Shown piece by piece: positions 49,539-61,297 of a stretch of 64,000 nt of DNA. The DNA is from Lepisosteus oculatus (lineage: Eukaryota; Chordata; Actinopteri; Semionotiformes; Lepisosteidae), in contig NC_090716.1 in the NCBI RefSeq assembly GCF_040954835.1, forward strand, positions 4,141,605-4,205,604, written 5' to 3'. A model generated the notes under the pieces. The model made no database searches. It was not told the DNA's origin and saw nothing but the letters and a program-made list of their open reading frames with translations. Position numbers and translations under genes: made by a program. Position 1 is the stretch's first letter, and the number at the start of each line of letters is the position of its first letter.

Positions 49539-50130
49539 GTTTTTAAACATTGTGTTTTGCCCTTTTGCCTAATTTAAAATTTGAGGGCCGATGTTTTTTT
49601 CCAGTTCTGCCCAAATAAAGACTGTCCTGTTTCTATTGATTTGATATACATGGGTTAGGTAAGAAAGGTTTTTCATTTTTTCCATGAAAGTTTGAGCTGT
49701 TTGATGTTGCCTTAAGCTGCCATCAGGGTTCATGCTTTATGGCAGAGCTGCAGAATAAAATGCAGTGTATGAGCATGGCAGCTAATTGTATTGACACAGT
49801 ATAGTGCACAGGCATGGGTTGTTTATCCTGGGTACCTTATGGCTGTTACTTATCGCTGCAAAGTTCTGTTTTTTTTTGTAGGTTGTAGGTAAAGTCGAAT
49901 CAAAGTCATCTTAAAAAGTCATGTTTTCTGAGTGATCTCTTATGGCTCAGCCAGAATCGCGGCACGACCCTCAAACAGACGCCCTCACCTTGTCTCCTGC
50001 ATCCCCTCCGGCTGCTCCAGCAGTGTCTTTTGGGTCCCTTCAGAGGGAGGCTCTGGACGGAACCCAAGTTTTTGCCCCCGGATCCCCCCCCCCACCCACC
50101 CTCACCGGCCTCTCGCGGTCTCTTCCTCAG

Positions 50131-50318
50131 CGCCAAGAAGATGAACGGGACGCTGGACCACCCTGACCAGCCCGACATCGACGCCATCAAGATGTTCGTG
50201 GGGCAGATCCCCAGGACCTGGTCCGAGAAGGAGCTGCGGGAGCTGTTTGAGCCGTACGGCGCCGTGTACGAGATCAACGTCCTCCGGGATCGGAGTCAAA
50301 ACCCACCGCAGAGCAAAG
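50131..50318 (+). CDS. CELF1: CELF1 exon with main start codon (RRM1 N-half)
   Basis: Acceptor TCTTCCTCAG ends at 50130; donor AAAG|GTGAGC. The first 10 nt (GCC AAG AAG after one carried base) are coding only in the long isoform; ATG 50141 starts the 486-residue form. It encodes [10 protein letters not shown] to NPPQSK. Confidence 0.97.
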
Positions 50319-53300
50319 GTGAGCCTTTCAGCTCGCCTGGCGTCTGGGCTGCCTGCCCTTTCGCCATTGTTTGGCTCTTTCTCTTGCGTCGAGATGTCAT
50401 TTTCCGGTGACGGCTCCTTTTATTCTTTGACATTCAGCCGGTCTAAAAGGCAGCGTTTTTTAAATACAAAAAGACTGAATTTTCTAACATGCCTTTTTAC
50501 CTCTGTCTTTAAGAACAGCGGGGGTGCGAGCTCTTGGGGTCAGCACAAAAGATGACTTGTGTTCCTTGTCTGTTTTGTACCAGAGGTTCACTTTTGATTT
50601 AGGAGAAAATCAAGATGTAGAAATATTAACTTTGCCATCTTCTTTCTGTTCCGTTCGTACGCTATAAATTTCTGGTAGACCTGGGAAATTAATCCAAGCG
50701 CTAAACATCTGTTAATGGGCTTTTCCAATAGCTAGTTCATGTTTTTTCAGTCCATTAAATCCCTTTAAATCTCCTCGGCATCTTTATTCTGCAATGTGTA
50801 AAAAGCACATGGGATAAATTTTTGTTTGCCCTCTTTTCGACCGCTGTCTGGCGGCAGACTGGGCCTTATAATGCCGTCCTGTGAAAGAGGTGCAAATCCG
50901 TGCTTTCAAAGCAGAAATGAACCTTTTATTATTTTTGCAGCTTTTACAGTTTTCCTCAAAGTACAGGTTTTTTTTTAAACAAATGAAATGGGCATGTACA
51001 GGCCCTTGTCCTGGATGACGGCCTCGCTGTCCGGAATGAAGTGAGAGCCGACCTTACTGGGACAGCATCTCGCTTTTCAGCGACTGGCGATTCTGAGAGA
51101 CCATAAAACCTTTGCTGTAAAACTGGCAATAGTGGAAAGGTTGTAATAATTGTCTGGTAGCACATAAATGCAGGAAACGCCCCTGGCATACATTCCTGTA
51201 CTGTCCTGGCCGAAGAGTCTCACTTTAATGGTAACCTTTCTGACGTTCTTGTGTTTGCCTGAAATTGCTTAAAAGTCCTTTCAGATTACGCCAGGTAAGA
51301 GATTAAAACTGTTTAGGTAATGAAATGGGCCTACACATTAAAACCTTTTCCCAGTTTCTTCTGTTCCTTCAATTGCCCGATTGATTTAATCGATTTCCTA
51401 GTTGTAGCATTTTACTGGGCAGGCACTACAGTGCAGGTAATCAAACCAGATCTGTTTTAGAAATGGTGTAAAAATGTACTGTGAGGTCATTGGGGTTAAT
51501 GGCGATGAATTTAAATTCTGTCATTTTATTTTCCCTGCAGGTTGTTGTTTTGTAACTTATTATACACGTAAAGCAGCATTGGAAGCACAAAACGCCCTTC
51601 ACAACATGAAGATCCTGCCGGGGGTAAGTGCCACGAGGCCGGGCTGGTACTGAGACGTGGGCCACCGGGGAGGAGGCTGCTGACGTCTGCCATTCTTGGG
51701 TCGGTCTCGCTCCGACTGCTCTCCGGTTTGAAAGTGGCGTTTTGAACATCCTCAGCCAAGTTCACTGATGCTCTGTGCCCGATGTTCCGAACTTAAAAAT
51801 AGTGGCTTCGGGTTTACAGTCCAAGATGGTTAGGAAAAGCCAAATAATGGTTTTGCAGCAGACGGCCCTTTCTCTGGTGTTCCCCTGAGCTTTTTCTTCC
51901 TGTATCCGTCTTCTTCAAACAGAGGGCAATTCCAGGTTTCGGCTGTGGCGCCAGTGTCTCTTCTACATGCGTGAAGAAGGCCCCACAGACGAAACTTTGC
52001 ATTCTTTCGTTCTTTCTGCTTTCCCACGTGGAATAAACCTACTTATTCTGTTAATCTCAGGCTGGCGCAGCTCCCCACTCGAACCTTCTTAGTCCCCCCA
52101 AGTGGATTGCGGTGTTAAATATAGGTTTATTTGTGTACCGTATACCAGTCTTTGTATAGCGTCTTTTTCTCCCTGAATCTTGCAAACAGCCATGTTCTAA
52201 GTACTGGTTCTTTCTGTCTCAGCCTAGTTCCACTTCCTAGATTTGTTCAGTTTTCAAAATACTCAGCTGATAAATGGGGAAAGCTTGATATACAGTATTT
52301 TAAGTACATTAGTGAGCAGTGTTTAGGATCATGGGAGGTGGCTCTTTCTTTGAAACTGTGGCGCTCTCCTCGTCTCTCGCCGTCTAAGTCGAGTACTTGT
52401 TTTGATTCCTGTGATGTTTCTCCTCTCCAACAGATGCATCACCCTATTCAGATGAAGCCGGCGGACAGTGAAAAGAACAATGGTAAATGTTTGGATTTGT
52501 GGCCGATTAGGGCGACAGGGCAATCTAGGACACTGGGTCACCTGGGGAGGACAAGGAGTGTGGAAATCGCCCAGCGCCGTACGCGTTAGTGCTGTTAATG
52601 GCTCCTCCAAGAGGATGGGGGCTCCCCAGCATCCCCTTATCCTCCCGTGTTTGTGGGGAGGGACTCCTGCTGGAGATAAACCAGTACACGCTTGGGATTG
52701 TACCCAGATGGGGCCTCCCCCTTTTGCAGGAGGAGGAGGAGGAGGAGGTGGAGGGGTTGGGTGTGGAGGGTGGAGCTTTTCCAAAAGCCGCAGAAGAGAC
52801 GCAAGACTGAATGGTACCTCTTGGCGGAGATTCTGGGACTTGTATGAGCTGTTGTTGCACTTCATGCAGGTTTCCAAGAACATCATGGTTAATCTCGCGA
52901 TCATAAAAAGTAGAACCGCTTTTATTAAGTTGGTGGATTTATTTTTAATGGAGCCTAACATCCACATATGGATGTCTTCATTGTTGAAGTTTTATATGAA
53001 GAGGAAAAAACTTTCTCTATTGTTACCTGTTTTTAAGTTTTGGAGGAAAAAAAACACAGGCATGTTTTGTTTGTTCCATGGTGTCTCTTCAAAGGGATTT
53101 AGCATTTGGGTGAAATCTCGAAATCTGTGTGTTGACAGCATTTCACTCTGGTGCTCTTTTGATGTCGAGCAAGTGGTGTTAAAATTACTGTTTGATTGTT
53201 CTGTTCCAGCGGTGGAAGACAGGAAGTTGTTCATAGGAATGATTTCAAAGAAGTGTAATGAAAACGACATCAGGCTCATGTTCTCACCCTACGGACAGAT

Positions 53301-56300
53301 TGAGGAATGTAGAATATTGCGCGGACCAGATGGGTTGAGTCGAGGTAAGGCAGCTTCACTTGAAGCCTCTCTTCTACTCAAACTAAAGCAGTGGGACGTT
53401 GGAGCACAGTTCTGTTGTGCTTCTGTCTTGTTTACTCAGCGTTTCACAGCTATCTCAAGCAATTGTGCAGTGTATAAAAACCAATTTTAGATAAACTTTT
53501 GTAGTTTTTTATTTTTCTTAAAGATGCCGTCTTCTAGTAAATATATCAGGGTCTTCTTTGTAATGACTCTTCTTCTTATGTTCGCAGGATGTGCTTTTGT
53601 TACCTTTACAGCAAGACAAATGGCACAGTCAGCTATAAAAGCAATGCACCAGTCACAGACTATGGAGGTAAATCTTAAAACCATAAATCATTACCTGTTG
53701 GCTCATTTTTCCTTGTGCTCCTTAAATCAGGGAGATAAACCATTCGCGGTGTTTCTGTGTTAGGCCTTACGTTTTCTTTCTTAGCCTGTGAAAATGGGCC
53801 TGCTAAACTGTTAATACTCGACACCAGTGTTTTTCGAAGCTTAAAGCCAGTTTGCTTTCCTGGCAGCGAACTCCTGTGCACTTGAAATGGTATTTACATT
53901 AGGAGTGTCTTACTGGAAAATCAGGGCTCGATCTGGCCAGGAGCAGTGAAGAAGAAAGGAGGGATGGCAAATTCATGTCCCTGCACAGCTGGTCAGAATT
54001 GAGAAGGAATTTTCCAAGTGCTGGAAAGTCCAGCAGTATATTTCATTGTTTCTCACTTTGCTCGTGAAATTAGCCATGGAAAGGGAGGCTTGCATTGATT
54101 GTTGTGGAGCTGTGGGCTGGGAGTGTCAGAGCAGTCACACGGGGTCACGTTGTTCAAGTTTCCCCGCACGTTAATAAGGGATAGACGGTTCCAAAACTGC
54201 TGTGCGTTTTTCAGATGCGTCTTTCAGATTTATTCAGCTGCTTGGCAACTCTTTAGACTGACTTACTCCAAAATGATGAATTTCTTCTTGTTTTCAGGGT
54301 AGCTTTTGGAACTTTTACCCTTCACTGTTTCAAGGAGGTGGGGGGTTAAAGTTTGGTTATAAAGCAAAGTGTTACTAATGAATTTTCAGTAGAGGTGTTG
54401 GAAAGTGTAAGCAGGTGACTTACACACCTGTGCTGTACAATACCATCATTAATACCTGCCCAGCTGTTCAGAACTATAGTATCCTTTGCTTTGCTGTGTG
54501 TGATCCTTTTAAAGTGAGACGCCCAACACTTTTCTGCATCGGTCAGACCTGAGCTCCCTCAGCTTCGTGTGTTTTAACAGGACTGAACATTGACCTCTTT
54601 CTCCCTCCCCGATTCTCTTTGTGTAGGGCTGCTCCTCCCCTATTGTGGTGAAGTTTGCTGACACACAGAAGGACAAAGAACAGAAGAGAATTGCACAGCA
54701 GCTTCAGCAGCAGATGCAGCAGCTCAATGCTGCCTCCATGTGGGGGAATCTTACAGGCCTCAACTCCCTGGGGCCACAGTATCTAGCAGTAAGTGTCATT
54801 TCAAGAGCAGACACTCCTTTCGCTGAAAGGATTAGCAAAAAATAGGTGGAAAAGTCCAGTCTCATGGACTTGAAAGGCGCTACTGTTTTTCTTGATGGGG
54901 ACATTTCCGAACTAGAGAAGTCTTCCTGCTTCGTTTTCCAAAAACTGCTTTAAAGAAGTCTTTAAAGCGTGCTTTGGTTGAATTTGTGAGGGAGGTAGCT
55001 TGCACCTGGGGAGGTCACCTTAGTGGTTATTTAGGAATCCCCACTTCAGTCTTGCAAGGTTTGGATTGGTTATGGATTTGCGCGGTAGATTTTTTTTTTA
55101 ATTGGAATTTAGCAGCATAAGTCTGCTTTCCGTAGCTTGAGTAGAAAACTGAGGTTGCGTTAATTTTATTTTCACGTCTGTAAGTAAGGGCTACAGCTTT
55201 ATGACTTGAGCCATATGATATGCTTTTTGGAGGGACGCATGTCTTTTTAATCAGTAGGTATCCTCTGAAGGGAGCTTGTTTCTCCACTTGTCTATGGTCG
55301 TCATACGGGTGTTCTGTTTGCCGTTTGGTTTGCAGTGTTTTGACTGACCACTGTGTGAAGTTTTTGTTCTCTGGTTTGTTTGGGATTTTTTTTTGCATAA
55401 TGGTCATGAAGCTCTGTTGGATCAGGCACGGCATTGCTGCAGTGTGCAATTAATCCCCTAAAACCCCTCGAATCTAAAAGTCCACATCAAGACTAAATTG
55501 GCTGAGCATCTCCACCCAGCCTGCATGCTGAACTCCAACACAGCTGCCTGGCCCAGATGTTAGTGCTGCTCCATGGTGTGCTGTGGATCTCTCACTTCTT
55601 TCTGCCTTTTCTTCCTTCAGTCTTTCTCCCTTTTCTGAGTTTTTTTTTCTTACTCGCCTTCCTCCTTTGCTGTTTCTCTCTTTTCTCCAGTATTCACCAG
55701 AGTGGAAGCAGTCCTGACCCTCTCTGTGTTTTCTGTTTTGGTGTAATGTCTAGCTTTATTTGCAGCTCCTTCAGCAGTCTGCTTCTTCTGGGAACCTGAA
55801 TGCACTCGGCAACCTTCATCCAATGACAGGTAATTCTCCAGCCCGTTCTGGCCCCACCGCCTGAGCAACAAAAAAAGATGTTAGTAAGAGGGTTTTGTAT
55901 CTTGTGAGCCCTTCCCCCCTCAGACCAAGCTGTGCAGCAGATGAGCAAAAGACATTATTAATTGCTCCATGTGCATGACTCTCTTGATAATGGCTTAATA
56001 GGGCCTCCTCTATAGTTATAACCACAGAATAGCCTGAGACAGGAGAATGTTGTGTTGTTTAGACCAATTTCTCTCCCATGGTGCTTTAGAACATGGCTGA
56101 GCGTAACTGGTGTTTATCCTGAGTGGCATTTAATGCACTTGTCTAATAACACTGCCATAATGGGCTAGAAACTCCGTATCCAGCTAAAATTGTCGAGATT
56201 ATATTCAAGCTGATGGATCAGGCTTGGTTTTCCAGTCATTCCCCAAAACGATTATCCTGCAGATAGAATCTGTGGGGAATGGTATTTAATAGGTTTCTAC

Positions 56301-59300
56301 CAAGGTGATGATTATACAGATGATGAGCATAAGCAGTACTGCTCTGTGCAGTCATGATTAGTTTTACATGGAGTGGAGAAGAAAGTGGGCATTATGATTT
56401 GGTTTCTAGTTTTGTTTGCTTTTATTTAGTAAAATCACAGAGGGAGACACATAGTCTTTGTGCCCCACTGCTGTAAAATGAGAGCGTGTGAAGAACTTGA
56501 CCTGAACAGTTTTGTTTTCTGTAGTGCATGCCTTAATCTTGCCCTGAAATGGTTGTGTTGGTATGTTACGGTGGTCATAGCTGTTCCCTTCTGCACGTAG
56601 GTGAGCATGTTGTTGTTTTTTCTCCCCCAAAAGTGTCTTGTTATTGTCTTCGAAGGCCGTGGCTGAGTTTCACCCCGGTCCTTTGAAAGTCCTTGTAGTC
56701 CTGCACCCGGCCTTGCAGTTGCGGGCGGCTATCTGTTGCCCGCTGCTGTTCAGCGGGAGGTGTGCATGCTTCAGCCCTCCTCCCTCTCTGGTGCCCAGAG
56801 AGTGCCCTCCCACTGGGATTCGTTATGCTGCCTTGGCGAGCTAAAAAAAAAAAAGAAGACTCGCTCCGTTCCTGAAACACCGAAGGCTGCAGTTTGCGAG
56901 TTTTTAACTTCGGAGAGATCCAGCCCGGCTTCTTTTTATGAACTACGGGCCATCAGGCCCGTTTTGCTTAAATGGACGTGTTCCCCAAGCAGCATCATTA
57001 CTTGATATGTCCTCCTAACCGAGTCCTCTAATGTAGTTCAGATCTGGACAGGACTAAATTGATCCAGACTTCCACACAGCTGAATGCATTTGCACAGTTT
57101 GTTTTGCACAGGAAAAGAAGTCGGAGCTGCAAGACCTCTGTTTTTAGACTTGATGCGGGGGTGTCCTGGGGTTCCTGCATGGTGGAGGTCTACGTGGGGA
57201 GGGTCTAACTGTCCCCTCCCGTGTGTGTGCTGTGTTGCAGGGTTAAATGCAATGCAGAATCTGGCTGCTCTGGCGGCTGCAGCCAGCGCCACACAGAGCA
57301 CTCCCACTGGCTCAAACGCGCTCACTACTTCAAGCAGCCCCCTCAGTGTGCTCACCAGCTCAGGTACGGGACAGCAGGCACAATCTTCCTGGGATACATA
57401 CAAGGGTTTGTTTGACTTTTCTTATTTTTAACCATTTTTAACAATGCAAAACGGTTAAGATCTTAGTTTTTTTGTTGTTAAAAACGTAAATATTGAGCGG
57501 TTGAGTGCAATTCTGAAATAATAGTCTGACCTGCAGTTTACACAGTCCTGGGGTGTTCCTTGAGGGGTCCACAGGTTTGATTGTTCACCAGATTGAGCAC
57601 CACGATGAAAATTGGTGCTCATAAGCTTTAAGCCTCCAGCCAATCAGCCCTGGTTGTTTTTGTTCAAGTATCCTTAGGCGCAAGGCTGTTTGCTAGTTCT
57701 GAAGGGAGGTGCAAAACTAACAGCTCCATTTAGCTCAACGCGTGAGGAAGGCTCATTTATGTTAGTCCCCTTACCCCATGATAGGTATAACTCCTTTTTG
57801 GAGTATGTTGGTAGTTTTTGCATCACTGTTTGATGGGTTTGCAGACCAAAAGGAGGTAGAAGGCCGATCTAGTTAGTGAACTCTGCAGCTGGCAGAGCAG
57901 TGGTCTCGGCAGAAACCGTGATGGTTCACATTTCTGAAAGAATTGCACGGGATTTTGCTACCCCTATTGCTGCAGTAATCCCACTGATCCTGCATGCAGT
58001 CACTGATTGGTTTACGGACAGTGAGCAGTACTATTTGTGGAAGTAACATAACGTTTTCTGCTGTGTGTTGCAATCCGCTTTATTTTGTAGAGTCTTGAGC
58101 GATGGAACTGAAACCTGGAGCTCATGTGTCGAAACGTTTTGTGTTTCTGTAGCTGGGTCCTCCCCCACGTCTAGTACCAACTCTTCAGTGAACCCGATGG
58201 CGTCACTGGGGGCGCTCCAGTCCCTGGCCGCTGGGGCCACAGCAGGGCTCAATGTTGGGTCTCTAGCAGGTGAGAGAACTGTGTGCGCCAAAGCCGTTTT
58301 CTGAGCTGAAAACTACAACAGCAGCTGGGGAACACCCTCAGCTGGGAGTTTAGGACATGTACTGGATCTGCTCATTGCAGTTTGTAACAGGGTACAACTG
58401 AAACCGTAACTCGGTAGTGCTTAATTTGTGTTGTAGACAAAGCGACTGACGCAAAGGAATGGGTAAAGGTTTATTCCATGAAGAAAAGAAATGCAACGTT
58501 TTGAAGAAGGCTCCACAGCAGACACGTTGTCTCTTTTCAGCGTGGAATAAACTGTTACTTGTTCCTTTGCAGTGCGCATACTGGCGCAGCTACCTACTTG
58601 AACTACTAAAGCAAATGGTAGTTCGTGGTGAAAGGATGTAAGATTCGTGTCCGATACGCTTGACTTAATGCATTTTCTCCCCTATTCTTTAATATATGTA
58701 TAAACCCAGATCCTCTGTTTCTGTCGACCCAACAGACCCAGGGCTATTTGTTGGCAGATCTTCTAAACCTCCGTTTTTCCTCAGTCTTGAGAGGATCTTT
58801 AAAACGGGAGCATTTTGCCGAATTTTGTTTCCCCCAAAAGCAGGCCAGGGGGGCGGGATAGGTGGGCGACAGTTCCTACTCCGAGGGCTGGCCAGCAGTC
58901 GGCTTGAGCGCCCGCGTCTGGGCGCGGGCGCGCTGGGATCGCTGTCAGCGGTGGCTGTTGTGTCTTCGCAGGGATGGCCGCCCTGAACGGAGGCCTGGGC
59001 AGCGGCGCCCTCTCGAACGGCACGGGCAGCACCATGGAGGCCCTGACCCAGGCGTACTCGGGGATCCAGCAGTACGCGGCGGCGGCGCTGCCCACGCTCT
59101 ACAACCAGAGCCTGCTCACGCAGCAGAGCGTCAGCGCCGCGGGGAGCCAGAAGGAAGGCAAGTGGCTTCTTCCGCAGCCCGCCGGGGGCCCCCCCCTCCC
59201 TCCCTTGGCCGCAATGTGGCTCGAGTTCAGCCGGAGCTGGGATCCATCTTCCACGGTCTCCTCTATTGTTATTGTTGTATTGTTGTAATTATAATTGTGT

Positions 59301-59419
59301 CCTGTCTTGTGAAATTTTCTTATTTATTGTTGTAGTCTTCTTATTTATTGTTATTGTCATCCTGTAAAGCGCTTTGAGAAGCCACCTTTAAAGGCGCTAT
59401 ATAAAATATTTTATTATTA

Positions 59420-59471
<52 letters not shown>

Positions 59472-61297
59472 CCACCTGGATGAGCTGCTGTGGATGGCCC
59501 AGCTCCCACTGAAAGAGCGAGTTTCGTGGATGAAGTGTCCGACGGGCGAGCCCCTGGTGGCGAGTGTAAAGCCTGTTGCAGATGAAGTGTGGTCATACTG
59601 GCTTAAAAAAAGGGCACTCCCCGAGGGTGTAGGTTGAGCTCTTTGTCCGAGCCATGACTCCGGCCAACGGTCATTTTGAACGTTGGCTATACTTGTTCAG
59701 TTTTTTTTTTTGCATTGGCTTTCTCGGTGCCCTCTAAGGTCATTTTAAGTGGTTCTTTTAGCATCAGTCTTTTCTGTGCTTCTGCACGCCATGCACGATT
59801 TAAATGTGGCAAGGGTGGTTAATGACCCTTGCCAGTGACCTTCCCTTGTCAGCGCATCCACGGCTTCGGTGTAAGTCCGCTGTGCGGATACGGGTCAGTT
59901 AGAGCTGACGCAGCTGCGAAGGGACTGGAATTTCAAGCCAGCTTTCGAGACGCGGGCTTGAGTGCGTTTAACCCCTGTGTCGTTTTGTGTTCCAAGGTCC
60001 GGAAGGGGCGAACCTGTTTATTTACCATCTACCCCAGGAATTTGGAGACCAGGATCTTCTCCAGATGTTCATGCCGTTTGGAAACGTCATCTCTGCCAAG
60101 GTGTTTATTGACAAGCAGACAAACCTCAGCAAATGTTTTGGTAAGTCAAGAGGATTTCCTGTGGCAAGTCCAGCTATTGAGAAAAGATTGTTTTTATGCA
60201 TTACTGTCATTGGAATATGACAGTAGTAATGCAAGAAATGTTTTTGTCTCTGCCTTAAAAATTGAGCATTAGATTGTTCTTAATCATCACTGAACACCAG
60301 CTGCCTGGGGCATGTTACATGTTGTCTGTAATATACATGACGGAGCCTGACGTTCTCAATGTTAAGTCTTCACACAAAAAAACGTCACTATAGACACGCT
60401 TGGGAAATGTTTTACATCAGTAACAGCATGTTTTATGTAATGACAGCCATGCACTGTTGCTTAAGGAGAATGTGACTTTTAAAACGCAGATGTCGTTCAG
60501 AGGCTATCGATCGATCATTTGCTTGCACGTCTGCGTAACGGAATGTGTTGCTCAGTGACATTGCAGAGGAACTCAGTAGTGTGGAAATGAGCAGTGGGCC
60601 GTGAAGCAAGCTTGTTCACAGCAGTGAAAGAATATTATCTGAGACATAAAGCCACGCTGGAACTTATCTGTGCGGTGAAATCATAATTTGATTCTTGAGA
60701 AAATTGCCCTTTGGAGCTCGCGAGCATGTACAAGCTGCTTTTATTTTCCTAGCAGCAAGTGCTTAATTCTGAACAGAAGAAGTATGGGGACGCCTGCGAT
60801 TTTAAATCTCGAGCTTGTCCCAGCTTTGAATTATGGCCGTTTTGTCAATATCCTGTTTCGTTACTGTTTCTTGTAGAAAGCCATGACTTATTCAGCGAGG
60901 GTTTTGAACTGCCAGCAACACCTGATTTTTGCTAACTGAAAGAAAACACTCCAATTGGAACCAAAAAAAACTAGGGTCCAAATCTTCCGTTTACGTGTAT
61001 GTGTCCCAGGATTATCATCTGGGTCACTTGTCTCTATTAGCAAAGTTGGTGTGGCATATAGGTGTTAAATTAGAAATTTACAATCGCAGTTGCATTAAAC
61101 AGTAGTTTCCAGAGGGCTGTTGTAGAAACGTCTTGTGTGCAGTGATTCATGGGAATGTTCTTTTTGCAGGTTTTGTAAGTTACGACAATCCAGTCTCGTC
61201 TCAGGCGGCCATTCAATCCATGAACGGTTTTCAGATCGGCATGAAGCGACTGAAAGTCCAGCTAAAACGATCCAAAAATGACAGCAAGCCATACTGA
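50141..61297 (+). CDS. CELF1: CELF1 (CUG-BP1), RNA-binding protein, 12 main coding exons
   Basis: Join of 50141-50318, 51541-51623, 52434-52482, 53210-53344, 53588-53667, 54627-54788, 55754-55829, 57241-57363, 58153-58269, 58972-59157, 59997-60140 and 61170-61297: 486 residues, the length of human CELF1. The protein binds GU-rich RNA and controls alternative splicing in the nucleus and deadenylation and translation in the cytoplasm. RRM1 has RNP2 MFVGQI (18-23) and RNP1 GCCFVTYY (60-67). RRM2 has LFIGMI (110-115) and GCAFVTFT (149-156). After an Ala/Ser/Gly-rich linker, RRM3 has LFIYHL (403-408) and KCFGFVSY (442-449). The C-terminus [10 protein letters not shown] is the family ending. One intron has a GC donor (after 59157). 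ATG 50141 follows the human start [12 protein letters not shown]; an upstream exon at 44.3 kb gives a longer isoform. Confidence 0.97.
50319..51540 (+). other. CELF1 intron within RRM1
   Basis: GT-AG intron (GTGAGC ... CCCTGCAG). AT-rich, with no exon or known repeat seen. Confidence 0.8.
51541..51623 (+). CDS. CELF1: CELF1 exon, RRM1 C-half
   Basis: 83 nt, phase 1 in and phase 0 out; [20 protein letters not shown] to KILPG. Acceptor TTCCCTGCAG, donor GTAAGT. Confidence 0.97.
51624..52433 (+). other. CELF1 intron after RRM1
   Basis: GT-AG intron with acceptor CTCTCCAACAG. No exon or named repeat seen. Confidence 0.8.
52434..52482 (+). CDS. CELF1: CELF1 49-nt exon (RRM1-RRM2 linker)
   Basis: Encodes [16 protein letters not shown] plus one base. 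Acceptor CTCTCCAACAG, donor GTAAAT. Identical to human at the protein level as far as I recall. Confidence 0.96.
52483..53209 (+). other. CELF1 intron before RRM2
   Basis: GT-AG intron with a (gga)n run at about 52731-52755. One frame is open through most of it into the next exon, but it is not the frame of the preceding exon, so it is a chance open frame. Confidence 0.8.
53210..53344 (+). CDS. CELF1: CELF1 exon, RRM2 N-half
   Basis: 135 nt, phase 1 in and out; [20 protein letters not shown] to GPDGLSR. Acceptor CTGTTCCAG, donor GTAAGG. Confidence 0.97.
53588..53667 (+). CDS. CELF1: CELF1 exon, RRM2 C-half
   Basis: 80 nt, [20 protein letters not shown] to QTME. Acceptor ATGTTCGCAG, donor GTAAAT. 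The intron before it (53345-53587) is only 243 nt. Confidence 0.97.
53668..54626 (+). other. CELF1 intron after RRM2
   Basis: GT-AG intron, acceptor CTTTGTGTAG. No exon or named repeat seen. Confidence 0.8.
54627..54788 (+). CDS. CELF1: CELF1 exon, start of divergent linker
   Basis: 54 codons, [20 protein letters not shown] to GPQYLA, with the Gln-rich QQLQQQMQQ stretch. Phase 0 both sides, donor GTAAGT. Confidence 0.97.
54789..55753 (+). other. CELF1 intron in linker
   Basis: GT-AG intron. The last 200 nt are unusually T/C-rich (about 55590-55690), a strong polypyrimidine environment for the tandem acceptors of the next exon. Confidence 0.8.
55754..55829 (+). CDS. CELF1: CELF1 exon with tandem acceptors (LYLQ inclusion)
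   Basis: Acceptor ATGTCTAG before 55754 gives [14 protein letters not shown]...; a second acceptor TTTGCAG before 55766 would drop the four residues LYLQ in frame. LYLQ is also variable among human CELF1 isoforms. Donor CAG|GTAATT after 55829, phase 1. Confidence 0.93.
55830..57240 (+). other. CELF1 intron in linker
   Basis: GT-AG intron ending TGTGTTGCAG. No exon or named repeat recognised. Confidence 0.8.
57241..57363 (+). CDS. CELF1: CELF1 exon, Ala/Ser-rich linker
   Basis: 41 codons, [20 protein letters not shown] to SPLSVLTSS. It lacks the extra LQ seen in the human form I know (NAMQLQNLAA). Donor GTACGG. Confidence 0.96.
57364..58152 (+). other. CELF1 intron in linker
   Basis: GT-AG intron ending TTTCTGTAG. 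Nothing further recognised. Confidence 0.8.
58153..58269 (+). CDS. CELF1: CELF1 exon, linker ([12 protein letters not shown])
   Basis: 39 codons, [20 protein letters not shown] to NVGSLA. Phase 1 in and out, donor GTGAGA. Confidence 0.96.
58270..58971 (+). other. CELF1 intron before the MAALNGG exon
   Basis: GT-AG intron ending GTCTTCGCAG. The right third is GC-rich and continues into the GC-rich exon. Nothing further recognised. Confidence 0.8.
58972..59157 (+). CDS. CELF1: CELF1 exon, linker end, with GC donor
   Basis: 62 codons, [20 protein letters not shown] to AAGSQKE. The donor is GAAG|GCAAGT (GC instead of GT); the nearest GT, 4 nt on, would shift the frame. The exon is much more GC-rich than its neighbours. 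Confidence 0.95.
59372..59472 (+). repeat. Dispersed repeat 3' tail with (ATT)n
   Basis: 'tgtaaagcgctttgagaagc' and 'tttaaaggcgctatataaaa' followed by about 60 bp of ATT repeats, in CELF1 intron 59158-59996. The tail is the complement of the 'tatagcgcttt...aaagcgctttaca' motif at 17.7 and 18.3 kb. Confidence 0.88.
59997..60140 (+). CDS. CELF1: CELF1 exon, RRM3 N-half
   Basis: 48 codons, [20 protein letters not shown] to NLSKCF. Acceptor TTCCAAG, donor GTAAGT. Confidence 0.97.
60141..61169 (+). other. CELF1 last intron
   Basis: GT-AG intron ending TTTTTGCAG. AT-rich, with no exon or named repeat recognised. Confidence 0.8.
61170..61297 (+). CDS. CELF1: CELF1 last coding exon, RRM3 C-half
   Basis: [20 protein letters not shown] to [10 protein letters not shown] and TGA at 61295-61297. 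Confidence 0.98.

Larger units (their letters stand above)
44398..50130 (+). other. CELF1 intron between alternative exon and first RRM exon
   Basis: Contains a LINE ORF2 fragment at 46.67 kb and a candidate cassette exon at 49.45 kb, listed separately. No other exon recognised. Confidence 0.6.

Noticed and set aside
49942..50166. Open frame [15 protein letters not shown]... before the CELF1 start exon
   Set aside because: It is intronic, lies in a different frame from CELF1, and the clean acceptor at 50130 falls inside it.
52468..53490. 340-codon plus-strand frame running through a CELF1 intron into RRM2
   Set aside because: It is in frame with the RRM2 exon but not with the preceding exon, and it starts in intronic low-complexity (gga)n surroundings. 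The spliced junction 52482-53210 matches the human protein exactly.
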